A stretch of 64,000 bases of DNA, taken from contig NZ_JAAUWW010000008.1 in assembly GCF_014694375.1 (NCBI RefSeq), positions 62,001 to 126,000 on the forward strand, read 5' to 3'. The notes beneath the pieces were generated by a model, which was given only the letters and a program-made list of their open reading frames with translations, searched no databases and was not told the DNA's origin. Shown piece after piece: positions 21,710 through 31,979 of the stretch. Each line of letters begins with the position of its first letter. Position 1 is the first letter of the stretch. The stretch is from Vibrio sp. S17_S38. GTDB taxonomy: Bacteria; Pseudomonadota; Gammaproteobacteria; Enterobacterales; Vibrionaceae. The translations under genes were made by a program, and so were the position numbers.

Positions 21710-23539
21710 GTGAAAGTCATAACCACAGATATCGCAGTAATCGGAGCCGGCGGCGCTGGCTTACGTTCTGCAATTGCGGCAGCAGAAGCAAACCCTGAAC
21801 TCGAAGTTGCACTGATTTCAAAAGTGTATCCAATGCGTTCACATACGGTTGCTGCCGAAGGCGGTTCAGCAGCAGTTATCAAGGAAGAAGACAGCTTAGA
21901 CAACCATTTTAACGATACCGTTGGTGGTGGTGATTGGCTATGTGAACAGGACGTTGTTGAATATTTCGTCGCGAATTCTACTCGCGAAATGATACAAATG
22001 GAGCAATGGGGTTGCCCTTGGAGCCGTAAAGAAAATGGCGATGTCAATGTACGCCGTTTTGGTGGCATGAAAATCGAACGTACTTGGTTTGCGGCCGATA
22101 AAACTGGCTTCCATATGCTGCACACTCTTTTCCAAACCTCAATCAAATACCCAAACATCAAACGTTTCGATGAATATTTCGTGGTTGACCTGCTCGTTAA
22201 TGAAGAAGCTGTTGATGGCGAAAAAAGCACAAAAGAAGCACAAGGTATTGTTGCCATTCACATGTCTGAAGGTGAATTGGTTGCGATTAAAGCAAAATCA
22301 GTAATATTGGCTACTGGTGGTGCTGGACGTGTTTATCACACCAATACTAACGGCGGTATCGTAACTGGCGATGGTATGGCAATGGCTTATCGTCACGGCG
22401 TACCGCTACGTGACATGGAATTTGTGCAATACCACCCAACGGGCCTACCAGGTACGGGCATCTTGATGACCGAAGGTTGTCGTGGTGAAGGCGGTATTAT
22501 CGTCAACAAAAATGGCTACCGTTACTTGCAAGATTATGGCATGGGTCCTGAAACTCCGGTTGGCGAGCCGAAAAACAAATATATGGAACTAGGTCCTCGC
22601 GACAAAGTGTCTCAAGCGTTCTGGCATGAACAACAAAAAGGCAACACCATCAAGCACCCACTTGGTGATGTAGTGATGTTGGATCTACGCCACTTAGGTG
22701 AAGAGTACCTCAATGAACGTCTACCGTTTATTTGTGAACTGGCTAAAGCTTACGTGAACGTTGACCCAGCTAAAGAGCCTATTCCAATTCGCCCGACCGT
22801 GCACTACACCATGGGTGGGATTGAAACCAATGGCCAATGTGAAACACAGATTAAAGGTCTATTTGCAGTTGGTGAGTGCGCTTCTGTTGGTTTACACGGC
22901 GCAAACCGTTTAGGTTCTAACTCATTAGCGGAGTTCGTCGTATTTGGCCGCGTAGCTGGTGAACATGCCGCCGAACGCGCGAAAGCATTCAAAGGCTGGA
23001 ATGAAGAAAGCATCAAAACACAAATACAAGTGGTTGAAGCGCGCATTGAAGCACTGATGAATCAAGAAGGAGATGAAAGCTGGTCAGATATCCGCACAGA
23101 AATGGGCCACTCAATGGAAGCCGGTTGTGGTATCTATCGTGAAGAAGCATCCATGCAAGCTACCATAGATAAACTGGCTGAACTAAAAGCGCGCTACAAG
23201 AAAATCAGCATTAAAGATAAAGGCCAAGTGTTTAACACCGACCTACTGTACGCGATTGAAATTGGTTACGGATTAGATGTAGCAGAAGCGATGGCTCAAT
23301 CGGCAATTCGTCGCAGAGAATCTCGTGGGGCTCATCAACGCTTAGATGAGGGTTGTACGACTCGTGATGATGAAAACTTCTTGAAGCACACGCTTTCTTT
23401 CTATCAAGAGGATGCCGCGCCTGTGATCGATTACAGCGCAGTAAAAATAACCAAATCTCAACCTAAAGCTCGCTTGTACGGCGCTGCTGCTGAAGAAGCT
23501 GCCGTCAAAGAAGCCGCTGAAGCGAAGGAAGCTAAATAA
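21710..23539 (+). CDS. frdA: Fumarate reductase flavoprotein subunit
   Basis: Catalytic subunit of the menaquinol:fumarate reductase used in anaerobic respiration. The FAD-binding [10 protein letters not shown] lies at 12-21, and the covalent flavin is expected on His45 in SHTVAAEGG. The active-site segments [34 protein letters not shown] and [15 protein letters not shown] are present. It starts at a GTG with GGAGG nine bases upstream. The 609 residues are normal, and the C-terminal tail is an Ala/Glu/Lys-rich stretch. First gene of frdABCD. Confidence 0.97.
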   Translation: MKVITTDIAVIGAGGAGLRSAIAAAEANPELEVALISKVYPMRSHTVAAEGGSAAVIKEEDSLDNHFNDTVGGGDWLCEQDVVEYFVANSTREMIQMEQWGCPWSRKENGDVNVRRFGGMKIERTWFAADKTGFHMLHTLFQTSIKYPNIKRFDEYFVVDLLVNEEAVDGEKSTKEAQGIVAIHMSEGELVAIKAKSVILATGGAGRVYHTNTNGGIVTGDGMAMAYRHGVPLRDMEFVQYHPTGLPGTGILMTEGCRGEGGIIVNKNGYRYLQDYGMGPETPVGEPKNKYMELGPRDKVSQAFWHEQQKGNTIKHPLGDVVMLDLRHLGEEYLNERLPFICELAKAYVNVDPAKEPIPIRPTVHYTMGGIETNGQCETQIKGLFAVGECASVGLHGANRLGSNSLAEFVVFGRVAGEHAAERAKAFKGWNEESIKTQIQVVEARIEALMNQEGDESWSDIRTEMGHSMEAGCGIYREEASMQATIDKLAELKARYKKISIKDKGQVFNTDLLYAIEIGYGLDVAEAMAQSAIRRRESRGAHQRLDEGCTTRDDENFLKHTLSFYQEDAAPVIDYSAVKITKSQPKARLYGAAAEEAAVKEAAEAKEAK

Positions 23540-24285
23540 TGTCAGTAACTGCGACCCGCACTCAAAAAGTACATATGTCACGTTACAACCCAGAAATGGA
23601 TGACGCGCCATACCTACAAACGTTTGACGTTCCTTGTGATGATACAACATCAATCTTAGATGCGATTGGTTACATCAAAGATCACCTTGATAAAAACCTA
23701 TCTTACCGTTGGTCTTGCCGTATGGCGATCTGTGGTTCGTGCGGCGTGATGGTCGATAAAGTGCCAAAACTCGCCTGTAAAAGTTTCATGCGTGACTATC
23801 CAACAGGTGTCACCATTGAGCCTTTAGCTAACTTCCCAATCGAAAAAGATCTTATCGTAGATATGAGTTCTTTTATCGAGCGTTTAGAAGCGATCAAGCC
23901 TTACATTATAGGCAATGATCGCACACTAGAAGATGGTCCAAACAAACAAACGCCAGAGCAGATGGAAAAATATAAGCAATTTGCCAACTGCATCAATTGT
24001 GGTCTTTGCTATGCCGCTTGTCCTCAATTCGGTTTAAATCCTGAATTTATTGGACCAGCTGCTTTAACTCTTGCCCATCGTTACAACCTAGATAGCCGTG
24101 ATAACGGTAAAGCAGAGCGTATGAAGCTGATCAACAGTGAAAACGGCGCTTGGGGTTGTACTTTTGTTGGTTACTGTTCAGTCGTTTGTCCAAAACATGT
24201 TGATCCTGCTGCTGCGGTAAACCAAGGCAAAGTAGAGTCTTCAATGGATTTCGTTATCTCTATGTTTAAGTCTGAGGAGATCTAG
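23539..24285 (+). CDS. frdB: Fumarate reductase iron-sulfur subunit
   Basis: Electron-transfer subunit with three clusters. The 2Fe-2S cluster is held by Cys60, Cys65, Cys68 and Cys80; the 4Fe-4S motif is [12 protein letters not shown]; the 3Fe-4S cluster region is [17 protein letters not shown]. It has 248 residues. Its ATG shares one base with the frdA stop (TAATG), which indicates translational coupling. Confidence 0.97.
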   Translation: MSVTATRTQKVHMSRYNPEMDDAPYLQTFDVPCDDTTSILDAIGYIKDHLDKNLSYRWSCRMAICGSCGVMVDKVPKLACKSFMRDYPTGVTIEPLANFPIEKDLIVDMSSFIERLEAIKPYIIGNDRTLEDGPNKQTPEQMEKYKQFANCINCGLCYAACPQFGLNPEFIGPAALTLAHRYNLDSRDNGKAERMKLINSENGAWGCTFVGYCSVVCPKHVDPAAAVNQGKVESSMDFVISMFKSEEI

Positions 24286-24286
24286 G

Positions 24287-24670
24287 ATGAGTAAACGTAA
24301 GCCTTATGTTCGCACTATCGAGCGTACTTGGTGGAGCAAACATCCGTTCTACCGCTTTTACATGGTTCGTGAAGCAACCGTTCTACCGTTAATCTTGTTC
24401 ACATTGTTTATGCTATGTGGCCTTGCAAGCTTAGTGAAAGGCCCACAAGCTTGGATTGAATGGCAACACTTCATGCAAAATCCAGTGGTGATCGCGATTA
24501 ACATCGTGGCCCTAGCAGGTAGCTTATTCCATGCAGCCACCTTCTTTAGCATGATGCCGCAAGTAATGCCGATCCGCGTGAAAGGTAAACTACTGAGTCC
24601 GAAAGTAATTATTGCCGCACAATGGGGCGCAGTTACTGTGATCTCATTGTTTGTATTGGCTTTGGTGTAG
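24287..24670 (+). CDS. frdC: Fumarate reductase membrane subunit C
   Basis: Membrane anchor with three predicted helices (about 30-52, 66-88, 105-126) that helps bind menaquinol. The RTWWSKHPFYRFYMVREAT start is typical. It begins one base after the frdB stop. Confidence 0.95.
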   Translation: MSKRKPYVRTIERTWWSKHPFYRFYMVREATVLPLILFTLFMLCGLASLVKGPQAWIEWQHFMQNPVVIAINIVALAGSLFHAATFFSMMPQVMPIRVKGKLLSPKVIIAAQWGAVTVISLFVLALV

Positions 24671-24679
24671 GAGATAGAC

Positions 24680-25042
24680 ATGATTAACCCAAACCCAAGA
24701 CGTTCTGACGAGCCAATTTGGTGGTCTTTATTTGGCGCTGGTGGCACATGGTTTGCCATGATCACGCCCGTCACTATTTTAGTGCTTGGCATATTAATGC
24801 CGTTAGGTGTGTTCGATATTGGTACGTTTAACTTTTTAAGAGCCCATACTTTTGCTAGCAGCTTTATTGGCGCATTATTTTTAATCGCCTCGATTGCGCT
24901 ACCAATATGGCATGCAATGCACCGTGTTCACCACGGCATGCATGATCTTAAATTCCACACAGGTCTAATCGGCAAGATTGCTTGTTATGCATTTGCCGCA
25001 TTAGTCAGTGTCTTAGCGATTGTGTTTATTTTTTTGCTATAA
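24680..25042 (+). CDS. frdD: Fumarate reductase membrane subunit D
   Basis: Second membrane anchor, 120 residues with three helices. The [14 protein letters not shown] start and the His-rich [13 protein letters not shown] segment are family landmarks. GGAG precedes the ATG. A strong terminator 19 bp after the stop closes the frdABCD operon. Confidence 0.95.
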   Translation: MINPNPRRSDEPIWWSLFGAGGTWFAMITPVTILVLGILMPLGVFDIGTFNFLRAHTFASSFIGALFLIASIALPIWHAMHRVHHGMHDLKFHTGLIGKIACYAFAALVSVLAIVFIFLL

Positions 25043-25061
25043 AGAATAGATAAAAAAATTT

Positions 25062-25087
25062 AAAGCCGACAATATTGTCGGCTTTTT
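25062..25087 (+). terminator. Terminator of frdABCD
   Basis: AAAGCCGACAA (25063-25073) pairs with TTGTCGGCTTT (25075-25085), with a tight turn and a T-run. The A-run on the other side makes it potentially bidirectional, which would also serve the convergent lipoprotein gene. Confidence 0.88.
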
Positions 25088-25139
25088 AGTTCTTATAATA
25101 AAATATAAAAAAATCTAACTAAATATCCATTTTAATCGT

Positions 25140-25589
25140 CTAGTTCAGCTCACTATTAGTCATATCATAAACGCGTTTATTTGATTCAATTGCATATACT
25201 CGACCGCCAAGTGATTTGCATTCACTATCACTTTTATTTTTCCATTTCACAGCAGTACCATACGCGACTGGTCGCACAATCCTCCAAGGCCAAAAACCAA
25301 AACGTTGACCCGCATGAAAGTCAATAACCGTATTAGCATTCAATCTATCAGCATAATGAATAAACTTAGGCATTATATTAGCAACGGATCCATATGTTCC
25401 TTTGCCAGCCTTAAAATCTCGAATATTTTCATAATCGAGATTGGGGATATTATCAAAAATACACATTGTTTTCATATGGCTAATATCAGTAGGCAAAACA
25501 AGTTTAGGGTCTTGGATAGAAGCAAGATTGGTAGAAGTACAACCTGAAATGAACAAAATAATAGCAACTAATGGTAAAACCTTTTTCAT
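25140..25589 (-). CDS. Lipoprotein of unknown function
   Basis: The start at 25589 gives MKKVLPLVAIILFISGC, a lipoprotein signal peptide with the lipobox FISGC (lipidated Cys17), preceded by AAGGATAT as ribosome binding site. An in-frame start further upstream (25613) would put eight residues before the signal and is unlikely. The mature part is about 130 residues, with a central HAGQRFGFWPWRIVRPVAYGTAVKW segment (shown in part by GFWPWR). It looks like small Rcs- or YbaY-type envelope lipoproteins, but no family is certain. It converges on frdD. Confidence 0.75.
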   Translation of the reverse strand: MKKVLPLVAIILFISGCTSTNLASIQDPKLVLPTDISHMKTMCIFDNIPNLDYENIRDFKAGKGTYGSVANIMPKFIHYADRLNANTVIDFHAGQRFGFWPWRIVRPVAYGTAVKWKNKSDSECKSLGGRVYAIESNKRVYDMTNSELN

Positions 25590-25699
25590 AAATATCCTTA
25601 AAATTAAAAACACTCCAATTTAAGCCGTTAGATATAATCCATCAATACAATCAACACAATAATATTCACAAAAAGAATAGATATGTAATGCGTAATACA

Positions 25700-25739
25700 A
25701 AAAAAACGAGTCACTTAATTTGAAGTGACTCGCTTTTTA
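25700..25739 (-). terminator. Terminator of efp
   Basis: CGAGTCACTT (25707-25716) and AAGTGACTCG (25723-25732) form a 10-bp stem with a six-base loop, flanked by A and T runs. It lies 37 bp after the efp stop on the minus strand and could work in both directions. Confidence 0.88.
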
Positions 25740-25775
25740 GTATCGATATTACTCAATTTTCAATTACAAAGAAAA

Positions 25776-26342
25776 TTACTTAACGCGACCCACATATTCG
25801 CCAGTACGCGTATCTACTTTTACCACTTCACCAATAGTGATGAATAATGGAACACGGACGACTGCGCCAGTGCTCAAAGTCGCCGGTTTGCCGCCAGTAC
25901 CTTGAGTATCACCTTTTAGGCCAGGATCGGTTTCTGTTACCGCAATCTCAACAAAATTTGGTGGAGTGACCGTGATCGGAGTATTATTCCACAACGTTAG
26001 AGTACAAACGTCATTTTCAACTAACCATTTAGCCATATCGCCAACGGCTTTAGTGTCGGCGGCAAGTTGCTCGAAGGTTTCATTGTTCATGAAATGGTAA
26101 AATTCACCATCGTTGTACAAGTAGCCAAGTTCAACATCAACAACGTCTGCTTGTTCAAAGCTTTCACCTGATTTGAATGTTTTTTCTAACGTTTTACCAG
26201 ACAAAAGTTTACGCAATTTCACGCGGTTAAACGCTTGGCCTTTACCCGGCTTGACGTATTCATTTTCGAGAATTGAGCAAGGCTCATTATCCAACATGAA
26301 CTTTAAACCGCCTTTAAATTCATTAGTGCTAACTGTAGCCAT
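25776..26342 (-). CDS. efp: Elongation factor P
   Basis: Relieves ribosome stalling at polyproline stretches. The 188-residue protein has three beta-barrel domains. The tip of the first carries KPGKG with Lys34, the residue beta-lysylated by EpmA and EpmB; both enzymes are encoded in this window. The C-terminal segment [21 protein letters not shown] is the family signature. It is divergent from epmB with only 33 bp between the start codons. Confidence 0.97.
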   Translation of the reverse strand: MATVSTNEFKGGLKFMLDNEPCSILENEYVKPGKGQAFNRVKLRKLLSGKTLEKTFKSGESFEQADVVDVELGYLYNDGEFYHFMNNETFEQLAADTKAVGDMAKWLVENDVCTLTLWNNTPITVTPPNFVEIAVTETDPGLKGDTQGTGGKPATLSTGAVVRVPLFITIGEVVKVDTRTGEYVGRVK

Positions 26343-26375
26343 GATGTCCTCTTACAGATTTCTGAGTTAATTTCA

Positions 26376-27464
26376 ATGCCGCATATCATAACCCGAAAAG
26401 TCGAGTCTGTTGAGCAAAACCACCTAAAATCCACCTCTTCTTTCACACAAATACCGGTAAAAACCGATTCAAATCGCCAAAATCAGTGGTTATCTGAATT
26501 AAATGGTGCGATTTCGGATCCATTAGAATTACTCAATCAGCTCGATATTGATCCAACACCATGGCTTGAAGGAATGAAAGCTCGTCAACTTTTTGCTCAA
26601 CGCGTACCACAAAGCTTTGTCGATAGAATGGAAAAAGGCAACCCACACGATCCATTACTGCGCCAAGTTCTGCCATTACATGAAGAGTTTAATATCCATG
26701 ATGGCTATTCAGACGATCCTTTAGATGAGCAAAGTAATAAAATACCAGGCTTGCTGCATAAATATAAAAGCCGCGTTTTGATGATCGTAAAAGGAGGATG
26801 CGCAATAAACTGCCGTTACTGCTTCCGTCGTCACTTTCCTTATCAAGACAACAAAGGCAGCAAGAAGGCATGGCAAACTAGCCTTGATTATATTACTTCG
26901 CACCCAGAACTGGATGAAGTGATCTTATCAGGCGGCGATCCATTAATGGCCAAAGATCAAGAATTACAGTGGCTAATTGAAGCCATCAGCCAAATTGACC
27001 ACATCAAAACCCTGCGTATTCATAGCCGTTTACCGGTGGTGATCCCATCTAGGATCACTGAGGATTTATGTGACACATTGCAAAACACACGCCTACAAGT
27101 GGTGGTGGTAACGCACATCAATCACGCCAATGAGATCAATCAAGAATTAAATCTAGCGTTGGCTAAATTGAAACACATTGGCGTAACCTTATTAAACCAA
27201 AGTGTCTTATTAAAGGGCGTTAATGACAATATTGAAGCTCAAGTGGATTTAAGCCGAGCATTATTTCAAGCGAGTGTATTACCTTACTACTTACATGTAT
27301 TAGATAAAGTCCAAGGCGCTGCGCATTTTTATGTCTCCGATGACAGAGCAAGAGAAATAATATCAGGCGTATTAACTCAAGTTTCGGGTTATCTAGTTCC
27401 TAAATTAGCGCGAGAAATTGGTGGCGAAAAAAGCAAAACGCCACTGGATTTACGTTTATCTTAA
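26376..27464 (+). CDS. epmB: EF-P beta-lysylation protein EpmB (lysine 2,3-aminomutase)
   Basis: Radical SAM, PLP-dependent enzyme that converts (S)-alpha-lysine to (R)-beta-lysine for EF-P modification. The cluster cysteines Cys142, Cys146 and Cys149 sit in GGCAINCRYCFRRHF; the EVILSGGDPLM and RIHSRLPVVIP segments are typical of the aminomutase family, and the PLP lysine is expected in the C-terminal half. Its 362 residues are slightly longer than the E. coli enzyme. A LysR gene follows after 14 bp, probably in the same transcript. Confidence 0.95.
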   Translation: MPHIITRKVESVEQNHLKSTSSFTQIPVKTDSNRQNQWLSELNGAISDPLELLNQLDIDPTPWLEGMKARQLFAQRVPQSFVDRMEKGNPHDPLLRQVLPLHEEFNIHDGYSDDPLDEQSNKIPGLLHKYKSRVLMIVKGGCAINCRYCFRRHFPYQDNKGSKKAWQTSLDYITSHPELDEVILSGGDPLMAKDQELQWLIEAISQIDHIKTLRIHSRLPVVIPSRITEDLCDTLQNTRLQVVVVTHINHANEINQELNLALAKLKHIGVTLLNQSVLLKGVNDNIEAQVDLSRALFQASVLPYYLHVLDKVQGAAHFYVSDDRAREIISGVLTQVSGYLVPKLAREIGGEKSKTPLDLRLS

Positions 27465-27478
27465 AGTAGAGGAATAAC

Positions 27479-28420
27479 ATGGAACTCGAAGATATTTACC
27501 GCCGAGATTTGAATTTATTGGTCGCCTTGCGGGTGTTAATCGAAGAAGGTAGTGTGAGTAAAGCCGCCGTTCGCCTGAATTTAAGTCAATCGGCGATGAG
27601 TAGAGTATTAGGCAGATTGCGTTTATTACTGGACGACCCACTCTTTACTCGGCAAGGCCAAGCATTGATGCCGACTCAAAAAGCACTCGACTTTAATCGC
27701 TCGCTTGCTGCGCCATTGGAAAACCTACGAGAGTTGTTATCCCCACAAGATTTTGATCCTAAAGCGTGCCAGCAAAAATTCATCATTGCGGCAACAGATT
27801 ATTCCACTCAGACTATTCTGCCCTTTGCACTTCCGCGTATTTATCAAGAAGCACCCAATATCCGCTTAGAACTTGTGCCGTTACAACATCAGCAACTTAC
27901 CCAACAATTGACCACACAAGGGGCAGATTTGGCTATTTGCCGTCCAACGTATTCTGTTGCGCCTTTGCATTGCGATACATTAGGAAAAGTCAGCGTTTTT
28001 TGTTTGCTATCCAAATCTCATCCATTGGCAGGAAAAGCCCTAACGTTAGATGACTATCTAAGCGCACATCATGCCATGATCGCGATTAGTGATGGCGTTA
28101 AAGCCTTAATCGATGAAGCATTAATTGGGCATCCTGAGCCAAAACTGATGCTACGTTCTTATCATTTAGAAACAGCATTGGCTGTCATTGATTCGCTTCC
28201 ACTGATTATTACGGTTCCTGCCGACTTAGCCTATTTGGTGGCAAAGCGTCATGATCTCATCATCAAGAAATTACCTTTTCGGTTAGAACCTTTTGACTAT
28301 TCGATGATCTGGCACGATCGCTGCCATCATTCACCTGCGCAAGAATGGTTAAGAAAAGTCGTGAAACAAGAATGTGGAAAACTAATCGCCGAGAGGGTGA
28401 AGGTGATGGAAATAGAATAA
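27479..28420 (+). CDS. LysR-family transcriptional regulator
   Basis: The 313-residue protein opens with DLNLLVALRVLIEEGSVSKA and SQSAMSRVLGRLR, a NodD/LeuO-type winged helix-turn-helix, followed by LFTRQGQALMPTQKA and a substrate-binding-like domain. It is 14 bp downstream of epmB on the same strand, so its target is not given by a divergent gene. It converges on acuI across 180 bp in which I see no gene and no convincing terminator. Confidence 0.85.
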   Translation: MELEDIYRRDLNLLVALRVLIEEGSVSKAAVRLNLSQSAMSRVLGRLRLLLDDPLFTRQGQALMPTQKALDFNRSLAAPLENLRELLSPQDFDPKACQQKFIIAATDYSTQTILPFALPRIYQEAPNIRLELVPLQHQQLTQQLTTQGADLAICRPTYSVAPLHCDTLGKVSVFCLLSKSHPLAGKALTLDDYLSAHHAMIAISDGVKALIDEALIGHPEPKLMLRSYHLETALAVIDSLPLIITVPADLAYLVAKRHDLIIKKLPFRLEPFDYSMIWHDRCHHSPAQEWLRKVVKQECGKLIAERVKVMEIE

Positions 28421-28600
28421 ATTCTAATAATGGGAAGTAGAAGATAAATCCTAAAGAAAAAGACTAAATGGGCACTCATGTCAAAGCACCACCTAGCCTT
28501 TTTTTATTTAATTAACTCTCAGATAAAATTGTTCACATTTCAGATCTTCTTACTCACCTCGGAGATCGAAAGCCAAGTGCACTCAATCCTCAGAGTGATT

Positions 28601-29581
28601 TTATAGCTTAATTACCACTCGCCCAGTCACTTGTCCGTTAGTGATATCGTCAGCGTATTTAGAGACTTCTTCTAAGCTCACTTGTGTGCACGCTTGATCG
28701 AAATAACTAGCGGGTAAAATATCCACCAGTTTATTCCACGCCGCGATGCGTTTTTCACTCGGGCAATTAACTGAATCAACACCCTGCAAACGCACGTTAC
28801 GCAAAATAAATGGCATCACGGTCGTTGGTAAATCAAAACCCGCAGCCAAACCACAAGCGGCAACCACTGAGTTGTAATCCATTTGCGCTAATACTTTCGC
28901 GAGCATCTTGCTTCCTGCGGTATCAACAGCCCCTGCCCAGATTTGCTTTTCTAATGGGCGAGCTGGCTCTTCAAATTCACTGCGAGCAATAATACGTGCT
29001 GCACCCAACTCTTGGAGTAAAGGACCATTGGTTTCAACACGGCCAGTAACAGCCGCCACTTTATAACCTAATTGGCTAAGTAAAGTCACCGCAACCGAAC
29101 CCACGCCACCACTAGCACCAGTCACTAAGATTTCGCCATCTTCAGGTTTTACGCCACCATCGAGGATAGCTTGAACACATAACATCGCAGTGAAACCAGC
29201 CGTGCCGATCATCATGGCTTGCTTGCTATCAAAACCTTGTGGAAGAGGCACTAACCAATCGGCTTTCAGGCTGGCTTTTTGCGCCATGCCACCCCAATGA
29301 TTTTCACCCACGCCCCAACCGGTTAATACGACTTTATCGCCTGTGTTGTAACGGGTATCTTTTGACTCAAGAACCGTACCTGCAAAATCGATACCCGGCA
29401 CCATAGGGAAGTTTCGAATGATTTTTCCTTTCCCTGTAATGGCCAAACCATCCTTGTAGTTTAAAGAAGAGTACTCCACAGCCACCAGCACATCACCTTC
29501 AGGCAACGTGGTTTCATCTAACATTTCAATACTAGAAATAGTGCGTTTTTCTTCTTGATTTAGAACTAATGCTTTAAACAT
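28601..29581 (-). CDS. acuI: Acrylyl-CoA reductase AcuI (YhdH family)
   Basis: NADPH-dependent medium-chain reductase without zinc that reduces acryloyl-CoA to propanoyl-CoA. In marine bacteria it handles toxic acryloyl-CoA, including that from DMSP. The 326-residue protein shows SSLNYKDGLAITGKGK, FPMVPGIDFAGTV and the nucleotide-binding VTGASGGVGSVAVTLL of the YhdH group. It is a single gene with its own promoter region, divergent from the MgtC-family gene. Confidence 0.92.
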   Translation of the reverse strand: MFKALVLNQEEKRTISSIEMLDETTLPEGDVLVAVEYSSLNYKDGLAITGKGKIIRNFPMVPGIDFAGTVLESKDTRYNTGDKVVLTGWGVGENHWGGMAQKASLKADWLVPLPQGFDSKQAMMIGTAGFTAMLCVQAILDGGVKPEDGEILVTGASGGVGSVAVTLLSQLGYKVAAVTGRVETNGPLLQELGAARIIARSEFEEPARPLEKQIWAGAVDTAGSKMLAKVLAQMDYNSVVAACGLAAGFDLPTTVMPFILRNVRLQGVDSVNCPSEKRIAAWNKLVDILPASYFDQACTQVSLEEVSKYADDITNGQVTGRVVIKL

Positions 29582-29846
29582 AACGTCTCCAGGTTCACGC
29601 GTTAAAACGTGCGATAGAAATAAAAATCGGTCTAATTATTTACAGTATAGGCAATTGCCAACAATGAAAAAAATGAAATGAAATCATTAAATACATGTAT
29701 GTTGCGCATAAACAAAAACGACCAACTGCATCAATTATTTTTTCGGCTACAATAAAAAATCATCATGATCATAAAAATAGATCTCAAACAAAAACATTGG
29801 CATAGTCGCCATTCTATTTTTTACTCTTTACAGGAATATACACAAC

Positions 29847-30374
29847 ATGGATCCAACTTGGCTTGATATCACCCCTTTCAATTGGTGGTCACTTTTAGCC
29901 TGTGCAATCAACGGTATATTGATTGGATTGGAACGCCAACTCCGAGGTAAGCCCGTTGGTATTCGTACCGCTATTTTAATTATTTCCGGCACCTATTTGT
30001 TCATGGCAATGGCGGTTTCTTTATCTCCTAACACCTTAGATCAAGCCCGAGTACTTGGCCAAATTATTACGGGGGTTGGTTTTTTAGGTGCAGGCGTGAT
30101 GATGACGATGGATGGAAAAATTCATGGTGTGACCTCAGCAGCCGTCATTTGGGTTCTTGCTGCATTAGGGCTGATGATTGGCCTTGGACACGAACATCAA
30201 TCGGTCATATTTACCGTACTGGCATTATTGGTATTGCTCGGTGTCGATAAAGTAGAAAAAAGCTTCCACGGTTTGCGTCGAGGTGTCCACCAAACGATTC
30301 AACGACGCCGTCGCCCTAAAACGATTAATATGAATCGTGCGGTTGGTAAAGAAGAACAAAGTACTGAAGATTAA
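29847..30374 (+). CDS. MgtC/SapB family membrane protein
   Basis: Inner-membrane protein with four or five hydrophobic helices. The motif GILIGLERQLRGKPVGIRT (19-37) and the GFLGAGVMM and GVTSAAVIWVLAALGLMIG segments define the MgtC N-terminal domain. It has 175 residues and lacks the C-terminal ACT-like domain of MgtC, ending in a basic tail (QRRRRPK). Family roles include adaptation to low magnesium, ATP homeostasis and acid stress; none can be picked here. An inverted repeat follows the gene. Confidence 0.87.
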   Translation: MDPTWLDITPFNWWSLLACAINGILIGLERQLRGKPVGIRTAILIISGTYLFMAMAVSLSPNTLDQARVLGQIITGVGFLGAGVMMTMDGKIHGVTSAAVIWVLAALGLMIGLGHEHQSVIFTVLALLVLLGVDKVEKSFHGLRRGVHQTIQRRRRPKTINMNRAVGKEEQSTED

Positions 30375-30428
30375 AACTGAAGCGAAAGCCAAAAAGCAAA
30401 AACAGTAATTCTAAATTATTTTCAGGTT

Positions 30429-30471
30429 CTCAAAAGCTCGAATGGATCGATGAACAGTTCGAGCTTTTGAG
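30429..30471. repeat. Long hairpin after the mgtC-like gene
   Basis: A perfect 14-bp inverted repeat (CTCAAAAGCTCGAA, 30429-30442, with its complement at 30458-30471) encloses a 15-base loop. It lies between the convergent mgtC-like and modF genes. There is no T-run on either side, so it is not a standard intrinsic terminator, although it may stop transcription or protect 3' ends. Confidence 0.6.
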
Positions 30472-30503
30472 GAGCATAATGTTAAGGATTTCGATTTGAT
30501 ATC

Positions 30504-31979
30504 CTAAATGTTTCCATTCACTTCTACTTGATACCCCTCTTCAACACTGCCAACAAAATCGACATAATTCTGAATTGCAGGCAAAGCATCATCCACATGA
30601 TGGGAAACATAAAGCAGCTGACTTAAATTTTCTTGGGCAATCATATTCAAGGTGTTCATAACCAATTTTCGGTTAATAAAATCTAACCCTTGATAAGGCT
30701 CATCTAAAATCAACAACACCGGCTGTTTAATTAAAGCGCGGCCAATAAGTAGCAAACGTTGTTGACCATAATCGAGTTGTTTAAAGCTGATCTTCTCACA
30801 ATTAGTCATATGTAAGATTGCCAACCAATCTTTGGCTAAATCGACCTGCTTCTTACTCGGCTGTTGATACAAGCCAATCGAATCAAAAAAACCAGACAAC
30901 AAAACCTCAAGCGCACTGCAATTGACTCGATATTGCAGATGCAGCGCCGAAGACACAATGCCAATCTGCTGTTTAACTTGCCAGATAGTTTCACCACTGC
31001 CACGCGGCTTACCAAACAAAGTAATATCGTTGCTATAACATTGCGGATGATCACCTAAAATCAAACCAAGCAAGGTACTTTTGCCACAACCATTCGGGCC
31101 ACGAACTTGCCAATGCTGACCATTATTAATTCGCCAATTAACATCTTTAAAAATCAGCCCATCGGTGTATTCCACTTTACCGTTCTTTAACTCCACCAGC
31201 GGATCTGGATACTGTGGTTGATAACGCTGACGCTTAATAAGTTCCAGCACTTCATCACTGCGCTGTTGAGATAATTGATTTAGTTGCGCCATCACAGGAT
31301 GAGCGAGCCATTCATCAATCGTCATTGGTGGACTTAAACGATGCGTGTTATGACCCGCTTTATCGACGTCAACATTAAACATTGCCACATGGGTAATGCA
31401 CTCCGGAACCTCATCTTCACGCGAGGTAATCACAATGATCTGTATCGTTTTAGATAGCTGATTAAGCAACTCAGAAAGGCTTTGCTGATGTGCAATATCA
31501 AGCCCCGCATAAGGCTCATCTAACACTAATAGATCCGGATTAATCGCCAACGCTCTTGCTAGCATCACTCGACGAGTTTCTCCGGTAGAAAGTTGACGAA
31601 AGCCACGTTGACGCAAATGGATCAAATCGGTCAGTGCTAATAAATTGTTAAGTTCTGAATGTTCTGTACACATTTCCGCAACGAGCGTTTCAACACTGGA
31701 ACCATAATCCAATCGATCCATAAAATCAGTGTCATCATTTGATAATTCTTTATCGAGTAAAAGTTGTTGTTGATACAAAGACACCCAGCCAATGCTACTG
31801 GGAAGGCCAATAACATCGCCCTGTTCAATCATCAAATCGCCAGTGAGTAAGCGCCCAATGACAGAACCACAATGGCTATAAGTTGAGAAGATCGCCCAGT
31901 GCTGACCCGAAGCAATCTCCCAATCATCGACTTGTAAACCATACTCCTGAACAATGAGATTTTTTATCTGTATCGTCAA
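30504..31979 (-). CDS. modF: ModF-like tandem ABC ATPase
   Basis: Soluble protein with two ABC ATPase domains and no membrane segment, matching E. coli ModF (PhrA) over its length of 491 residues; the cellular role of ModF is unclear and is linked to molybdate genes in E. coli. The second domain is complete: P-loop GPNGCGKST, QQRLLLIGRAL, and Walker B LLILDEP. The first domain keeps its signature LSTGE and Walker B LLVLDEP but has lost the P-loop, reading AIFSTYSHCGSVIG where GxxGxGKS is expected. No mod transport genes are near. Confidence 0.88.
   Translation of the reverse strand: MTIQIKNLIVQEYGLQVDDWEIASGQHWAIFSTYSHCGSVIGRLLTGDLMIEQGDVIGLPSSIGWVSLYQQQLLLDKELSNDDTDFMDRLDYGSSVETLVAEMCTEHSELNNLLALTDLIHLRQRGFRQLSTGETRRVMLARALAINPDLLVLDEPYAGLDIAHQQSLSELLNQLSKTIQIIVITSREDEVPECITHVAMFNVDVDKAGHNTHRLSPPMTIDEWLAHPVMAQLNQLSQQRSDEVLELIKRQRYQPQYPDPLVELKNGKVEYTDGLIFKDVNWRINNGQHWQVRGPNGCGKSTLLGLILGDHPQCYSNDITLFGKPRGSGETIWQVKQQIGIVSSALHLQYRVNCSALEVLLSGFFDSIGLYQQPSKKQVDLAKDWLAILHMTNCEKISFKQLDYGQQRLLLIGRALIKQPVLLILDEPYQGLDFINRKLVMNTLNMIAQENLSQLLYVSHHVDDALPAIQNYVDFVGSVEEGYQVEVNGNI

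Noticed and set aside
28421..28600. Terminator between LysR and acuI
   Set aside because: A T-run is present, but no stem of useful length pairs in front of it.
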